In this document: in pieces, positions 39,904 through 48,313 of the stretch | How positions within the stretch are numbered: the stretch's first letter is position 1 | Layout: every line of letters begins with the position of its first letter | Assembly (NCBI GenBank): GCA_050946115.1 | Contig: JBMNUF010000009.1 | Location: forward strand, 17,750-81,749 | DNA from: CAYFRC01 sp050946115 | GTDB lineage: Bacteria > Bacillota > Clostridia > Christensenellales > Aristaeellaceae | Length of the DNA stretch: 64,000 bases | Reading direction: 5' to 3' | Position numbers and translations under genes: made by a program | Notes under the pieces: generated by a model | The model's input: the letters and a program-made list of their open reading frames with translations, nothing else | What the model was told of the DNA's origin: nothing | Database searches by the model: none

Positions 39904-40667
39904 AGGTCAACAATCTGTCCTTTCGATACGGGCGGCGCGCCCCGCTCGTGCTCCGGGATGTGAGCATGGTCTTGCCCTCGGGCGAGATCGGCATCCTCCT
40001 CGGGAAGAACGGCTCGGGAAAGACGACGCTCTTTAAGAACATCCTCGGCATCCTAAGGCCGCTCGGCGGCTCGATGCGCTTTGACGGGAAGGACCTATTG
40101 ACGATGCCCAGGCGCGAGCGCGCATCCCTCATCGCCTATGTGCCGCAGGACATCCGCTTCGGCGAACTTTCGGTGTTCGATTCCGTTTTGATGGGGCGCG
40201 TTTCCCGATTCGGGCTGAAGGCGGGCGAAGAGGACTATGCCGTCGCACAAAGAATCCTCGCCGATATGCGGCTCGAAGCGTATGCCGACCGAAATGTGGG
40301 GGAGCTCTCCGGCGGCGAGCGCCAAAAGGTCGCGATCGCGCGCGCACTGGCGCAGGAGCCGAAACTCCTGGTCTTTGACGAACCGACGGGAAACCTGGAT
40401 ATCGCCAACGAACAGCTCATCATCGACGAGGCGAAAAAGCTCGCGAGGGAGCGCAACATCAGCATTCTGAGCTCGCTGCACGACCTGAACCGCGCGCTGA
40501 GCTTCGGCGACAGGTTTTTCTTCATGAAGGACGGCACGATTAAATACTCCGGCTCGAAGGATATCTTTACCGAAGAAACCATTCGCGATGTTTTTGACAG
40601 CAATGTCAGAATCATACACCACGAGGGCGAAAAAATCATTTTAGGAGGAACGAGAAATGAGAACTAA
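39897..40667 (+). CDS. ABC importer ATPase (FecE/BtuD type)
   Basis: ATPase of 256 residues. Walker A is GKNGSGKT near 36-43, the signature LSGGERQKVAIARAL lies near 137-151, Walker B is LLVFDEP near 156-162 and the H-loop LHDLN is near 190. The start is GTG at 39897 after AAGGGGGGCG; the frame is open far upstream, but only from here does family similarity begin. It partners the FecCD permease before it and the binding protein after it, which it overlaps by 11 bases. Confidence 0.93.
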   Translation: MLEVNNLSFRYGRRAPLVLRDVSMVLPSGEIGILLGKNGSGKTTLFKNILGILRPLGGSMRFDGKDLLTMPRRERASLIAYVPQDIRFGELSVFDSVLMGRVSRFGLKAGEEDYAVAQRILADMRLEAYADRNVGELSGGERQKVAIARALAQEPKLLVFDEPTGNLDIANEQLIIDEAKKLARERNISILSSLHDLNRALSFGDRFFFMKDGTIKYSGSKDIFTEETIRDVFDSNVRIIHHEGEKIILGGTRNEN

Positions 40668-41808
40668 GAACCTGTTTGCACTGCTTCTGACCGCCATGAT
40701 GCTGTTTTCCGCATGCGCTTTCGCGGCGCAGGCGGAGAGTGCGCAAGAGATCGTCATAACCGACATGATCGGAAGGGAAGTCTCCGTCATCCCCGGCAGC
40801 TATCAGCGCGTCGTCTGCATCGGCGCGGGCGCGCTGCGTATGTACTGCTATGTGGGCGATGTGAACCTGCTCTGCGGCGTCGAGGACATCGACAACACAT
40901 CCCTTTCCGAGCGCCCGAAGATGTTTGACGGCACGGCGCGCCCGTATCTGATCGCCTATGAAGACGTGTTCGCACAGCTCCCCTCCTGCGGCGTCGGCGG
41001 CCCCGCCGCGCAGACCGCGGAGGCGGAGAAGATCCTCTCCTGCGATCCCGACATCGTGATCTCGGAATATGAGGACGTCGAGAAGGGGAACGCGCTTCAG
41101 GAGCAGCTGGGCGTCCCGGTCATCACGCTGAAATCGGGCCCCGACGGCGTTTTTGACGAGGCGTTCGCAGGCTCCATGGCACTACTCGGCACAATCTTCG
41201 GAAGCGAGGAAAAGGCGGATGCGCTGGTTTCCTTTATCGCTGCCGAACGGGACGAGATTTCGCAGAGAACTTCCGCGATCGAGGATGCGTCCAAGCCCGC
41301 CGTGTATATCTGCGGTCTCGGCAACTGGGGCACGACCAACCACCTGATGACCGCGCAGAACTACGCCCCCTTTGCCGTCGCCAACATCAAAAACGCGGTG
41401 ACGGACCTCACGATGCCCGGCGTTCAGCCCATCGAGGAGGAGAAGTTCGTCGCAATCGGCGAGGACATGGACATCATGATCATCGACGCGGCGGCGGTAA
41501 AGAACATACAGCCCCTCTATCAGGAAAACAGTGCCATGTTTGACACCTGCAAGGCGTGGCGGGACGGCGAGGTCTACCTGCAGATGGCGTTTAACGCCTA
41601 CTACACGAACTACGAAACCGCGCTGATCAACACGTGGTTCATCGCAAAGACGGCGTATCCCGATGCCTTTACAGATATCGACATCGCCGCAAAGACCGAT
41701 GAGATCACCGGCGTATTCCTCGGCAGGGAGCTGTCGGAGGAGATATTTGCCTATCCCCACAGCTTCGGCGGGTATCAGAAAATCGATACGGCGACGTTCT
41801 TCAATTAA
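40657..41808 (+). CDS. ABC importer substrate-binding protein (TroA/BtuF-like fold)
   Basis: Exported protein of 383 residues. The signal peptide (about 1-26) contains FSAC and AQA-E, so either lipid anchoring or ordinary cleavage is possible. A periplasmic-binding-protein type III fold follows, with ITDMIGREVSVIPG near 33-46 and ILSCDPDIVISEYED near 125-139. AGGAGG lies before the ATG. It is the last gene before a strong terminator, completing the larEBC-methyltransferase-importer unit. The ligand is probably a nickel or corrinoid/siderophore-like chelate; nickel is favoured by linkage. Confidence 0.88.
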   Translation: MRTKNLFALLLTAMMLFSACAFAAQAESAQEIVITDMIGREVSVIPGSYQRVVCIGAGALRMYCYVGDVNLLCGVEDIDNTSLSERPKMFDGTARPYLIAYEDVFAQLPSCGVGGPAAQTAEAEKILSCDPDIVISEYEDVEKGNALQEQLGVPVITLKSGPDGVFDEAFAGSMALLGTIFGSEEKADALVSFIAAERDEISQRTSAIEDASKPAVYICGLGNWGTTNHLMTAQNYAPFAVANIKNAVTDLTMPGVQPIEEEKFVAIGEDMDIMIIDAAAVKNIQPLYQENSAMFDTCKAWRDGEVYLQMAFNAYYTNYETALINTWFIAKTAYPDAFTDIDIAAKTDEITGVFLGRELSEEIFAYPHSFGGYQKIDTATFFN

Positions 41809-41825
41809 AAGCATACCGCATACGC

Positions 41826-41866
41826 GATCCGCATCCGATCTCGCCCGTTCGGATGCGGATCTTTTG
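41826..41866 (+). terminator. Terminator ending the lar-importer operon
   Basis: Perfect 13-base stem GATCCGCATCCGA / TCGGATGCGGATC with a 10-base loop and a TTTT tail. Confidence 0.9.
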
Positions 41867-41939
41867 CCGCGATTCGAAGGCGATCCCCCTGTGTCGCGTC
41901 TGTAATCGAAAGGTCAACGATATTTTTTACACGCGCGCA

Positions 41940-41968
41940 TTGACCGCACGCGGAATGTATGCTATAAT
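41940..41968 (+). promoter_or_regulatory. Promoter of the cobalamin-riboswitch operon
   Basis: TTGACC at 41940-41945, 17-base spacer, TATAAT at 41963-41968, placed directly before the riboswitch. Confidence 0.9.
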
Positions 41969-41975
41969 GAAAACC

Positions 41976-42160
41976 GCAAACGAACAGCGTGCGTATCTGC
42001 GCGAAAGCGCCGCCCCGTTACAGGGGCGAAGGGAACCGGGTGGGAATCCCGGACGATCCCAGTCACCGTGAAGCGGACGAAAGGGCAATAGAGTCACTGC
42101 GAGAGCGGGAAGGCGCCCCGGTAGGATGATGCAAAGTCGGGAGACCTGGATACGATTTGC
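41976..42160 (+). promoter_or_regulatory. Cobalamin (AdoCbl-type) riboswitch aptamer
   Basis: Landmarks in order: GAAGGGAACCGGGTGGGAATCC, AGTCACCGTGA, the B12 box GAGTCACTGCGAGAGCGGGAAGGC around 42090-42114, and AGTCGGGAGACCTGG near 42135-42149. CGTATC (41992-41997) and GATACG (42149-42154) close the outer helix. The leader and the downstream importer genes fit vitamin B12-dependent repression. Confidence 0.93.
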
Positions 42161-42225
42161 GCTTATATCGAGCATCGCTCCTGGGAAGGGGATGTCCGAA
42201 AGGGATAGCTTTGCTATGCTCTTTT

Positions 42226-42255
42226 GCCGTTCCTCGCGAGGGGAACGGCTTTTTC
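42226..42255 (+). terminator. Expression-platform terminator of the cobalamin riboswitch
   Basis: Stem GCCGTTCC / GGAACGGC (42226-42233 with 42242-42249) plus TTTTT, 50 bases before the first gene. It would stop transcription when B12 is bound. Confidence 0.88.
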
Positions 42256-42305
42256 CTCCGAATCGCCGTTCGTTTGTAATATATCGAAGAGGAGAGGAAC
42301 CCACC

Positions 42306-43220
42306 ATGAAGACCCGAAGACTCATTCCCCTGTTGCTCTGCATCCTGCTGCTCTGCCCCGCACTCGCGCTTACCGAAGGCGGCGTAACCGTCACCGACAT
42401 GACAGGGCGCGAGATAACGCTGACCGAGCCCGCCACGCGCATCGTGGCGCTGACGCCCTCCGATTGCGAGATTCTCTACGCCATCGGCGCGGGGGATGCG
42501 CTCGTCGGCCGCGGCACCTATTGTGACTATCCCGCCGAGGTCATGGACGTCCCCGCCGTGCAGTCCGGGTACGAAACGAACCTCGAGCAGATCATCGCGC
42601 TCAAGCCGCAGGTGCTCCTCATGAGCACGATGGCGCAAACCGAGGAGCAGGTTGCGGCGCTCACCGAAGCGGGCATCGCGGTCGTCGTCTCCGACGCAGA
42701 CGATATCGAAGGCGTCTATACCGCCATTTCCATGATCGGAACGCTCATGGGCAAGGACGCGGAGGCCGCAGATGTCATAGACTCCATGAAGCAGACGTTT
42801 GAAGGCATCGCGCAAAACGCGCCTTCCGGCTGCTCCGAAACCGTGTATTTCGAGGTTTCCCCGCTGCAGTACGGGCTGTGGACGGCAGGAAGCGGCACGT
42901 TCATGAACGAGGTCACCGAGATGATAGGGCTGACCAACTGTTTTTCGGACGTCGAAGGCTGGGCGGAGGTCTCCGAAGAGCAGGTGCTCGAGCGCAACCC
43001 GGACTATATCGTCACCATTTCCATGTACTTCGGTGAAGGCCCGACGCCGGAAGAGGAGATTCTCGCCCGCACCGGCTGGGAGAACGTCACCGCCGTGAAG
43101 AACGGGGCGATCCTGAACCTCACGGGCAACGAACTGTCCCGCCCCGGCCCGCGCCTCGCGGACGGCGCGCGGATGCTGTTCGATTTCGTATTCGGCGCGG
43201 CAGCGGACGACGCCGCATAG
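42306..43220 (+). CDS. Cobalamin/corrinoid ABC importer binding protein (BtuF-like)
   Basis: Exported protein of 304 residues with a signal peptide ending near residue 22 (ALA-L). The helical-backbone BtuF-type fold is shown by VTDMTGREITLTEPATRIVAL near 28-48, CEILYAIGAGDALVG near 53-67 and LEQIIALKPQVLLMS near 92-106. ATG at 42306 follows GAGGAGAGGAAC; upstream in-frame sequence is riboswitch. First gene after the cobalamin riboswitch, so corrinoid binding is the best assignment. Confidence 0.92.
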   Translation: MKTRRLIPLLLCILLLCPALALTEGGVTVTDMTGREITLTEPATRIVALTPSDCEILYAIGAGDALVGRGTYCDYPAEVMDVPAVQSGYETNLEQIIALKPQVLLMSTMAQTEEQVAALTEAGIAVVVSDADDIEGVYTAISMIGTLMGKDAEAADVIDSMKQTFEGIAQNAPSGCSETVYFEVSPLQYGLWTAGSGTFMNEVTEMIGLTNCFSDVEGWAEVSEEQVLERNPDYIVTISMYFGEGPTPEEEILARTGWENVTAVKNGAILNLTGNELSRPGPRLADGARMLFDFVFGAAADDAA

Positions 43221-43239
43221 GCGCGAACGCGGTCTCGCA

Positions 43240-43265
43240 GGGACGGGGGGATCCTCCCCCGTCCC
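43240..43265 (+). promoter_or_regulatory. Intercistronic hairpin between binding-protein and permease genes
   Basis: Strong stem GGGACGGGGGG / CCCCCCGTCCC-like pairing (GGGACGGGGG with CCCCCGTCCC) followed only by TTATTTG. It is too T-poor for a full terminator and probably lowers downstream expression or protects the upstream mRNA. Confidence 0.65.
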
Positions 43266-43309
43266 TTATTTGAAGGCGGCTGCAATGGCTGCTAAAGGAG
43301 TTGGAAACC

Positions 43310-44347
43310 GTGCAAAAACGCGAAGGCTTTGGCCCCATCGGATATGCGGTGTTTTTCGGCGCGACGCTTTTTGTGCTGCTGCTGTGCGTATCCGTGGGCA
43401 GCGTGTACGTGCCGCTCGGCGACACGCTGGCGGTGATCGTACACACGATTTTGCAAAAGCCCGTGCCCGAAAGCGTGCATCTCCCCGCAATCATCGCATC
43501 GGTGCGGCTGCCGCGCGTGCTCTCGGTGGCGCTCGTCGGCGCGTCGCTGTCCGTATGCGGCGGGGCGATGCAGGGGCTCTTGAAAAACCCGCTCGCGGAC
43601 GGCTCCACGCTCGGCGTATCCAGCGGCGCGAGCCTCGGCGCGGTGATCGCGATCGCCTTCGGCATCGCGATCCCGTCGCTTCCGTTTGCGGGAACGATGA
43701 TCATGGCGATCCTCTTCGCGTTCGGCTCGCTCGTCATCATATTGTCCTTGGCGTACAGGCTGGACTATTCGCTGTCCACGAACACGATTATCTTAATCGG
43801 CGTGATTTTTTCGATGTTCGCATCGTCCGTCATGAGCCTCGTCATCGCCTTCGCGCCCGACAGGGTGCAGCACATCACCTTTTGGACGATGGGCAGCCTT
43901 TCGGGGAGCAGCTACCGAAACGCGCTCACGCTTTTGATCGCGCTTCTCGCCTGCGGCGGCGCAATCTACCTGCACGCGGGCGAACTGAACGCTTTTGCCG
44001 TCGGTGAGGACAACGCCCGCCACGTGGGCGTGAACGTGCGGCGCGTGAAGCTGGTTATCCTGATTGCATCTTCCGTATTGATCGGCGTTTGCGTATCCAT
44101 CGGCGGGACGATCGGGTTTGTGGGGCTGGTCACGCCGCACATCGCGCGCATGATTGCAGGGCCCAACCACAAGCGTTTGCTCCCCGCATGTACGTTCGGC
44201 GGCGCGATGTTTTTGATGCTTTGCGACCTCGCCTCGCGGGTTCTGCTCAACCCCGTGGAACTTCCGATAGGCGTGGTAACGTCTCTCATCGGTGCGATGC
44301 TGTTCGTGTACATTTTTTATACGACGCGGAGGAAGGGCTATGCTTGA
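43310..44347 (+). CDS. Cobalamin-type ABC importer permease (BtuC/FecCD family)
   Basis: Membrane permease of 345 residues with about ten helices. It shows VRLPRVLSVALVGASLSVCGG near 63-83, NPLADGSTLGVSSGASLGA near 91-109 and GGTIGFVGLVTPHIARMIAG near 262-281. A GTG at 43310 is chosen: AAAGGAG lies 9 bases before it but abuts the TTG at 43301. It overlaps the ATPase gene by 8 bases and belongs to the riboswitch-controlled B12 importer. Confidence 0.93.
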   Translation: MQKREGFGPIGYAVFFGATLFVLLLCVSVGSVYVPLGDTLAVIVHTILQKPVPESVHLPAIIASVRLPRVLSVALVGASLSVCGGAMQGLLKNPLADGSTLGVSSGASLGAVIAIAFGIAIPSLPFAGTMIMAILFAFGSLVIILSLAYRLDYSLSTNTIILIGVIFSMFASSVMSLVIAFAPDRVQHITFWTMGSLSGSSYRNALTLLIALLACGGAIYLHAGELNAFAVGEDNARHVGVNVRRVKLVILIASSVLIGVCVSIGGTIGFVGLVTPHIARMIAGPNHKRLLPACTFGGAMFLMLCDLASRVLLNPVELPIGVVTSLIGAMLFVYIFYTTRRKGYA

Positions 44348-45110
44348 AGTTCGAAACCTCACCGTGCGCTACGGCACTCTCGCCGTCGTAGACGGCGTGT
44401 CCTTTGCCGTCTCCGAGGGCGACTGGGTAATGCTCACGGGGCCAAACGGCGCGGGCAAGAGCACGATCCTCTCTGCAGTGACGCAGGGCGCACCCTACGA
44501 AGGAAGTGTGCGCATGAACAGAAAGGATATAAAAAAGCACACCCCGCGCGAATTGGCGCGCGAAATCGGCGTGCTGACGCAAAACCACTTTGTGGGGTAT
44601 GCCTTTACGGTGGAGGAAATCGTAGCCCTCGGGCGCTACGCACATTCGCGGGGCATCTTCGCCGCGCGCTCGGACGGGGACGAACAGCGCATTGAAGAGG
44701 CGCTGCGAATTACAGGCATGACGGATTTTCGCAAACAGTCCGCACTGACACTCTCCGGCGGCGAATTGCAGCGGACATTCCTTGCGCAGGTATTTGCGCA
44801 GAGCCCGAATTTGCTGCTGCTTGACGAGCCGACCAACCACCTGGACCTGAAATACCAAAAACAGACCTTCGCGCTCATCGCGCAATGGCTGAAGACGCCG
44901 GGGCGCGCCGTGCTCTCCGTCGTACACGATTTGAGCCTCGCGCGCGCATACGGCACGAAGGCGCTGCTGCTCGACGGCGGCAAGGTCGCCGCGCAGGGAG
45001 ATGTGCGCGAGGTGCTGAGCGCCGAAAACCTGCAAAAGGTGTACGATATGGACGTTTTTTCGTGGATGCGAAAAATGCTCGCGCAGTGGGAAGAACCGCC
45101 CAAAGCGTGA
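44340..45110 (+). CDS. Cobalamin-type ABC importer ATPase (BtuD family)
   Basis: ATPase of 256 residues. Walker A is GPNGAGKS near 35-42, the signature LSGGELQRTFLAQVF lies near 138-152, Walker B is LLLLDEPTNHLD near 158-169 and the H-loop VVHDLSLA is near 197. ATG at 44340 is where family similarity begins. It completes the BtuF-BtuC-BtuD-like set behind the cobalamin riboswitch. The short gap to the convergent MATE gene has a T6 run but no convincing hairpin. Confidence 0.93.
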   Translation: MLEVRNLTVRYGTLAVVDGVSFAVSEGDWVMLTGPNGAGKSTILSAVTQGAPYEGSVRMNRKDIKKHTPRELAREIGVLTQNHFVGYAFTVEEIVALGRYAHSRGIFAARSDGDEQRIEEALRITGMTDFRKQSALTLSGGELQRTFLAQVFAQSPNLLLLDEPTNHLDLKYQKQTFALIAQWLKTPGRAVLSVVHDLSLARAYGTKALLLDGGKVAAQGDVREVLSAENLQKVYDMDVFSWMRKMLAQWEEPPKA

Positions 45111-45151
45111 GAGTTTCACTTCCGTCGGGCTGCGAACGTCGCGGCTCTTTT

Positions 45152-46555
45152 TTATTCCCCCGCCTCCGCCGCGACGATGGTTCGCGCCCAGATGCCCTTA
45201 TTTACGAGGAAGATGCCGAGCACGGCCTTGAGCTGCCCCACCCCTTCGACACAGGCGTACATGGGCACGATCGGAAGATTCGTAAACCGCGCAATAATCC
45301 ACGCGCACATGAGATTGAGGGCGAGCGTGCTCACGCAGTCGAACAGAAACGTGATGTCCGTCCGCCCGCCGGATTGCAATGTGAAAAAGCAGCAGTGCGA
45401 GACGGAATACAGCGGCATGCAAAGCGCCAATACGCGCATAAGCGCGGATGCGATTTCCTTAACCTCGGGCTCGGCATTGTAGATGCCGAGGATCCCCGGA
45501 GCGAGCAGGAGCATGATGCCGCCCGTCACGAGCGTCGCGAGAAACATCGTCGCCATGAGCTTCCACGCGATCGATTTCGCCTTTTCGATGTCGTTCGCGC
45601 CGAGTTCCTGCCCGACCATGATCGCGACAGCACTCCCCATGGAGATATAGACGACGTTGAACAGGTTGTTCACGCTGGAAGTGATATTGCACGCGGCGAC
45701 CGCCGCGATGCCGCGCGTCGAATAGCACTTTAGGATCATCGCGACGCCGGTCGACCACAAAAACTCGTTCGCAAGCAGCGGAAAGCCCTTGATCGCGATG
45801 CTCCTCCACAAAAGGCCGTTGACGTGCATCGTGTCGTACGCGCCTATGAGAAAGCGGTATCGCTCTTTCCGCCTGTGCGCGGCGACGACGACGATGCCGA
45901 GCTCGACAAACCGCGAGATAGTCGTCGCGAGCGCCGCACCCACCACGCCCAAGCGCGGAAGGCCCATGCGCCCGAAAATCAAAAGGTAATTGAGGCACAG
46001 ATTCATAAAAATCGATATGACGGACGCAACCATCGGAAGGCGCGTCTCCCCCTGTTCGCGCAGCGCCCCCGCATATGCCTGCGATATCGAAAAGGCGAAC
46101 AGCCCCGGAAGCATCCAGCGCATATAGGAGAGCGCGTAGCCCATCGTCTCCGCGCGGGCGGCGACGCTTTCCGCGTCCTCCAAAAACGGCGCGATAAAGC
46201 TGTGCGGCGTTATCCAAAATATCGAGATGAAGATCGCCGAAAGCGCCGACGCCATCAGAATCTTCGCACGGAAGCACTGGCGGGCGCCCGCCTCGTTTTT
46301 CGCGCCCGCGTACTGCGTCGCGAAAATCCCTGCGCTCGAGAGGACGGCGATCACGCACAGGTTAAATATAAAAAGGAGCTGGTTTACGATCGCGACCGCG
46401 GATATCTGCAATGTGCCCATCCGTCCGATCATCACGTTGTCGAGCAGGAACACGGCGTTTGCCACCAGGTTTTGGATGATGATCGGTATGACGATCAAAA
46501 GTACGCGCCTGTAGAACGCCCGGTCCCCGAAAAAAGTATCCCGTAACGAACGCAA
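45152..46555 (-). CDS. MATE-family exporter (second copy)
   Basis: Membrane protein of 467 residues with twelve predicted helices. Helix 1 is IPIIIQNLVANAVFLLDNVMIGRMG, followed by FATQYAGAKNEAGARQCFR near 75-93. The start is taken as TTG at 46555, about 11 bases after AAAAGGAG; no ATG fits, and the open frame further upstream overlaps the peptidase gene. It lies 31 bases after a C69 peptidase gene on the same strand. Low similarity to the MATE at 30960-32300 suggests a different substrate. Confidence 0.88.
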   Translation of the reverse strand: MRSLRDTFFGDRAFYRRVLLIVIPIIIQNLVANAVFLLDNVMIGRMGTLQISAVAIVNQLLFIFNLCVIAVLSSAGIFATQYAGAKNEAGARQCFRAKILMASALSAIFISIFWITPHSFIAPFLEDAESVAARAETMGYALSYMRWMLPGLFAFSISQAYAGALREQGETRLPMVASVISIFMNLCLNYLLIFGRMGLPRLGVVGAALATTISRFVELGIVVVAAHRRKERYRFLIGAYDTMHVNGLLWRSIAIKGFPLLANEFLWSTGVAMILKCYSTRGIAAVAACNITSSVNNLFNVVYISMGSAVAIMVGQELGANDIEKAKSIAWKLMATMFLATLVTGGIMLLLAPGILGIYNAEPEVKEIASALMRVLALCMPLYSVSHCCFFTLQSGGRTDITFLFDCVSTLALNLMCAWIIARFTNLPIVPMYACVEGVGQLKAVLGIFLVNKGIWARTIVAAEAGE

Positions 46556-46586
46556 TGCGCTTGCACTCCTTTTCAAAATATTCGCT

Positions 46587-48206
46587 TTACGTCTGTCCCT
46601 TTTCGAGGAGCGCCAGCGCGCCGTAGGGTACGCCGTTTTCCAGCGCGCCGAACACACAGCAATCCGTCTTTCCCTCTTGGGACAGTTTCTCAAAGATACC
46701 CTTTGCCGGAAAGAGCGCCGTGCCGTCGCCCGCCATGGTGCCCTCTACGGCCTCGGTGCGCATGTCGTATCCGCATACAACCATGTGAATCGAAGATACG
46801 GGCGCGTCCGTCGTCAGCGCGATGCGGATTTCTTTTGCATCCACGGAAAGCGCGGTCGCCTTCGCCGTGAAGTGCGCATCCGAAAACGCGCGCACCTCCC
46901 GAAGGGCTTGCACTACCGTATTCCTGTCAAAGGCATGCAGCGCGTTTTGTCCGCAGATCGCTTTTTCCGCCTCGCACCATTCGGCAAAGAGCCTTTCCTT
47001 CATCGCGCGGATATCTGAAGCGACCGATGCGTAGTGCATCTCGGCGAGGTTCCCGAAATCGCGCAAAAGCTGCCAACCGTCGTTTCGATGCGCGACGGAA
47101 TGCGGGTAGTACGAAAGATGCCTGCGCATTTCGAAAACCGGGTCGTCCATCGCGTCGATCTCCTTGCAGATGCCGCACAGCGGATGCAGCGGCAGATACG
47201 GCTGCTGGCACGGCCTTCCAAAGGCAGTCCAATACAGGGTGCACTCAGGCTCCCGCGCAAACTGCACGACGATCGATTCCACCGTGGTGTCGCGGCATAT
47301 GGACGTCTTTTTTCCCCCGTGCGGGGCGCGCCGTTCGCCGAACTCCATGTAGTCCTCCGTCCCTTCGTAGTGGAAGGACAATGCGTCCATCATTTCCTTG
47401 GGCGCAATCTTGTGGTTCGCGCGGACGGAAAACGTCAGCGCGTCCGGGAGCTTCTTTTCATTTTGGAGCATATAGACAGCATATTTCTGTCGGGGCACGT
47501 TGATATCCGAAAGATAGTGTTCCCGCGACTGGTAGGCGTCATAGAAATCGAAATCGCCCTTTTTCGGGTCGTACCAGCCGCGCTCTATAGCGTAGGAAAC
47601 GAGGCTCTTCGAGGAAAACATCTCCGGCACATCGTGCAGCGTGTGGAACGTATAGTGGTTCGGGATGGAGACGATCGCGTCGTCCGGAACGCGCGCTGCG
47701 ACATACTGAAAGCCCTGCACCACCTGAAACACATACGCCTCGTCCCTGTCGGCGACGGTGTATATCCTGCCCGGAAGCGCATATCCGTACCGCTCGACGA
47801 ACTCGATGAGGAGCTCCAAAGCGTTTTTCGCGCTTTTCGCGCGCTCCGCGCAGATGCGGCGCAGGTTGTAGGCGATTTTTCCCTTTACGGTATCCTCCCG
47901 CGATCCGCAGCTCGAATCGGAGACGATGCACACGCCGTTTTCGTTCAGAAACAGGTCGGATGCGGACACGCCGCCCTTCTCGCCGCGCACTTGGGTCCAA
48001 TAAAAGCCGTACGTCTCCTCCGCCTGCGGAATCTCCTCGCAATCCGCCTCGGCGGGAAGCATCTCCCCCGCCTCGTGCCGCATGGCGGGCATATAGCCGT
48101 GCCGCAATACCCTGCGACCGCCGTCGTCCTCGTTGTGGCCCAAGAGGACAAACCCCGTCGCGCTCGCGCTTTTTCCGATGACCACCGTCATGCAGTCGGC
48201 CGTCAT
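46587..48206 (-). CDS. Peptidase family C69 (dipeptidase-like) protein
   Basis: Ntn-hydrolase-type protein of 539 residues. C69 enzymes use a cysteine near the N-terminus. Here C5 precedes the TVVIGKSASATGFVLLGHNED segment, in which the KxASxTG and NED elements are typical. GLY-rich ENGVCIVSDSSCGSRED near 88-104 and YTVADRDEAYVFQVV near 146-160 also fit. ATG at 48206 follows GGAGGAG by 8 bases. No signal peptide is visible, so a cytoplasmic peptidase or amidase is likely. It precedes the second MATE gene. Confidence 0.82.
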   Translation of the reverse strand: MTADCMTVVIGKSASATGFVLLGHNEDDGGRRVLRHGYMPAMRHEAGEMLPAEADCEEIPQAEETYGFYWTQVRGEKGGVSASDLFLNENGVCIVSDSSCGSREDTVKGKIAYNLRRICAERAKSAKNALELLIEFVERYGYALPGRIYTVADRDEAYVFQVVQGFQYVAARVPDDAIVSIPNHYTFHTLHDVPEMFSSKSLVSYAIERGWYDPKKGDFDFYDAYQSREHYLSDINVPRQKYAVYMLQNEKKLPDALTFSVRANHKIAPKEMMDALSFHYEGTEDYMEFGERRAPHGGKKTSICRDTTVESIVVQFAREPECTLYWTAFGRPCQQPYLPLHPLCGICKEIDAMDDPVFEMRRHLSYYPHSVAHRNDGWQLLRDFGNLAEMHYASVASDIRAMKERLFAEWCEAEKAICGQNALHAFDRNTVVQALREVRAFSDAHFTAKATALSVDAKEIRIALTTDAPVSSIHMVVCGYDMRTEAVEGTMAGDGTALFPAKGIFEKLSQEGKTDCCVFGALENGVPYGALALLEKGQT

Positions 48207-48267
48207 GTTTCCGTCTCCTCCCAAATTCGCAATCCCATGGGTATAGTATACCAGCTTTTGGGCGCGT

Positions 48268-48300
48268 AAAAAAGCCCCCGTCGGTTAAAGCGGGGGCATT
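48268..48300 (-). terminator. Terminator after the corrinoid-protein gene
   Basis: Minus strand stem GCCCCCG / CGGGGGC with a 10-base loop and TTTTTT; T-runs on both sides make it usable in both directions. Confidence 0.88.
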
Positions 48301-48313
48301 TTTTTCATTTTGG

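Noticed and set aside
45111..45151. Possible terminator between the BtuD-like and second MATE genes
   Set aside because: A T6 run is present, but only a 5-base bulged stem can be drawn before it.
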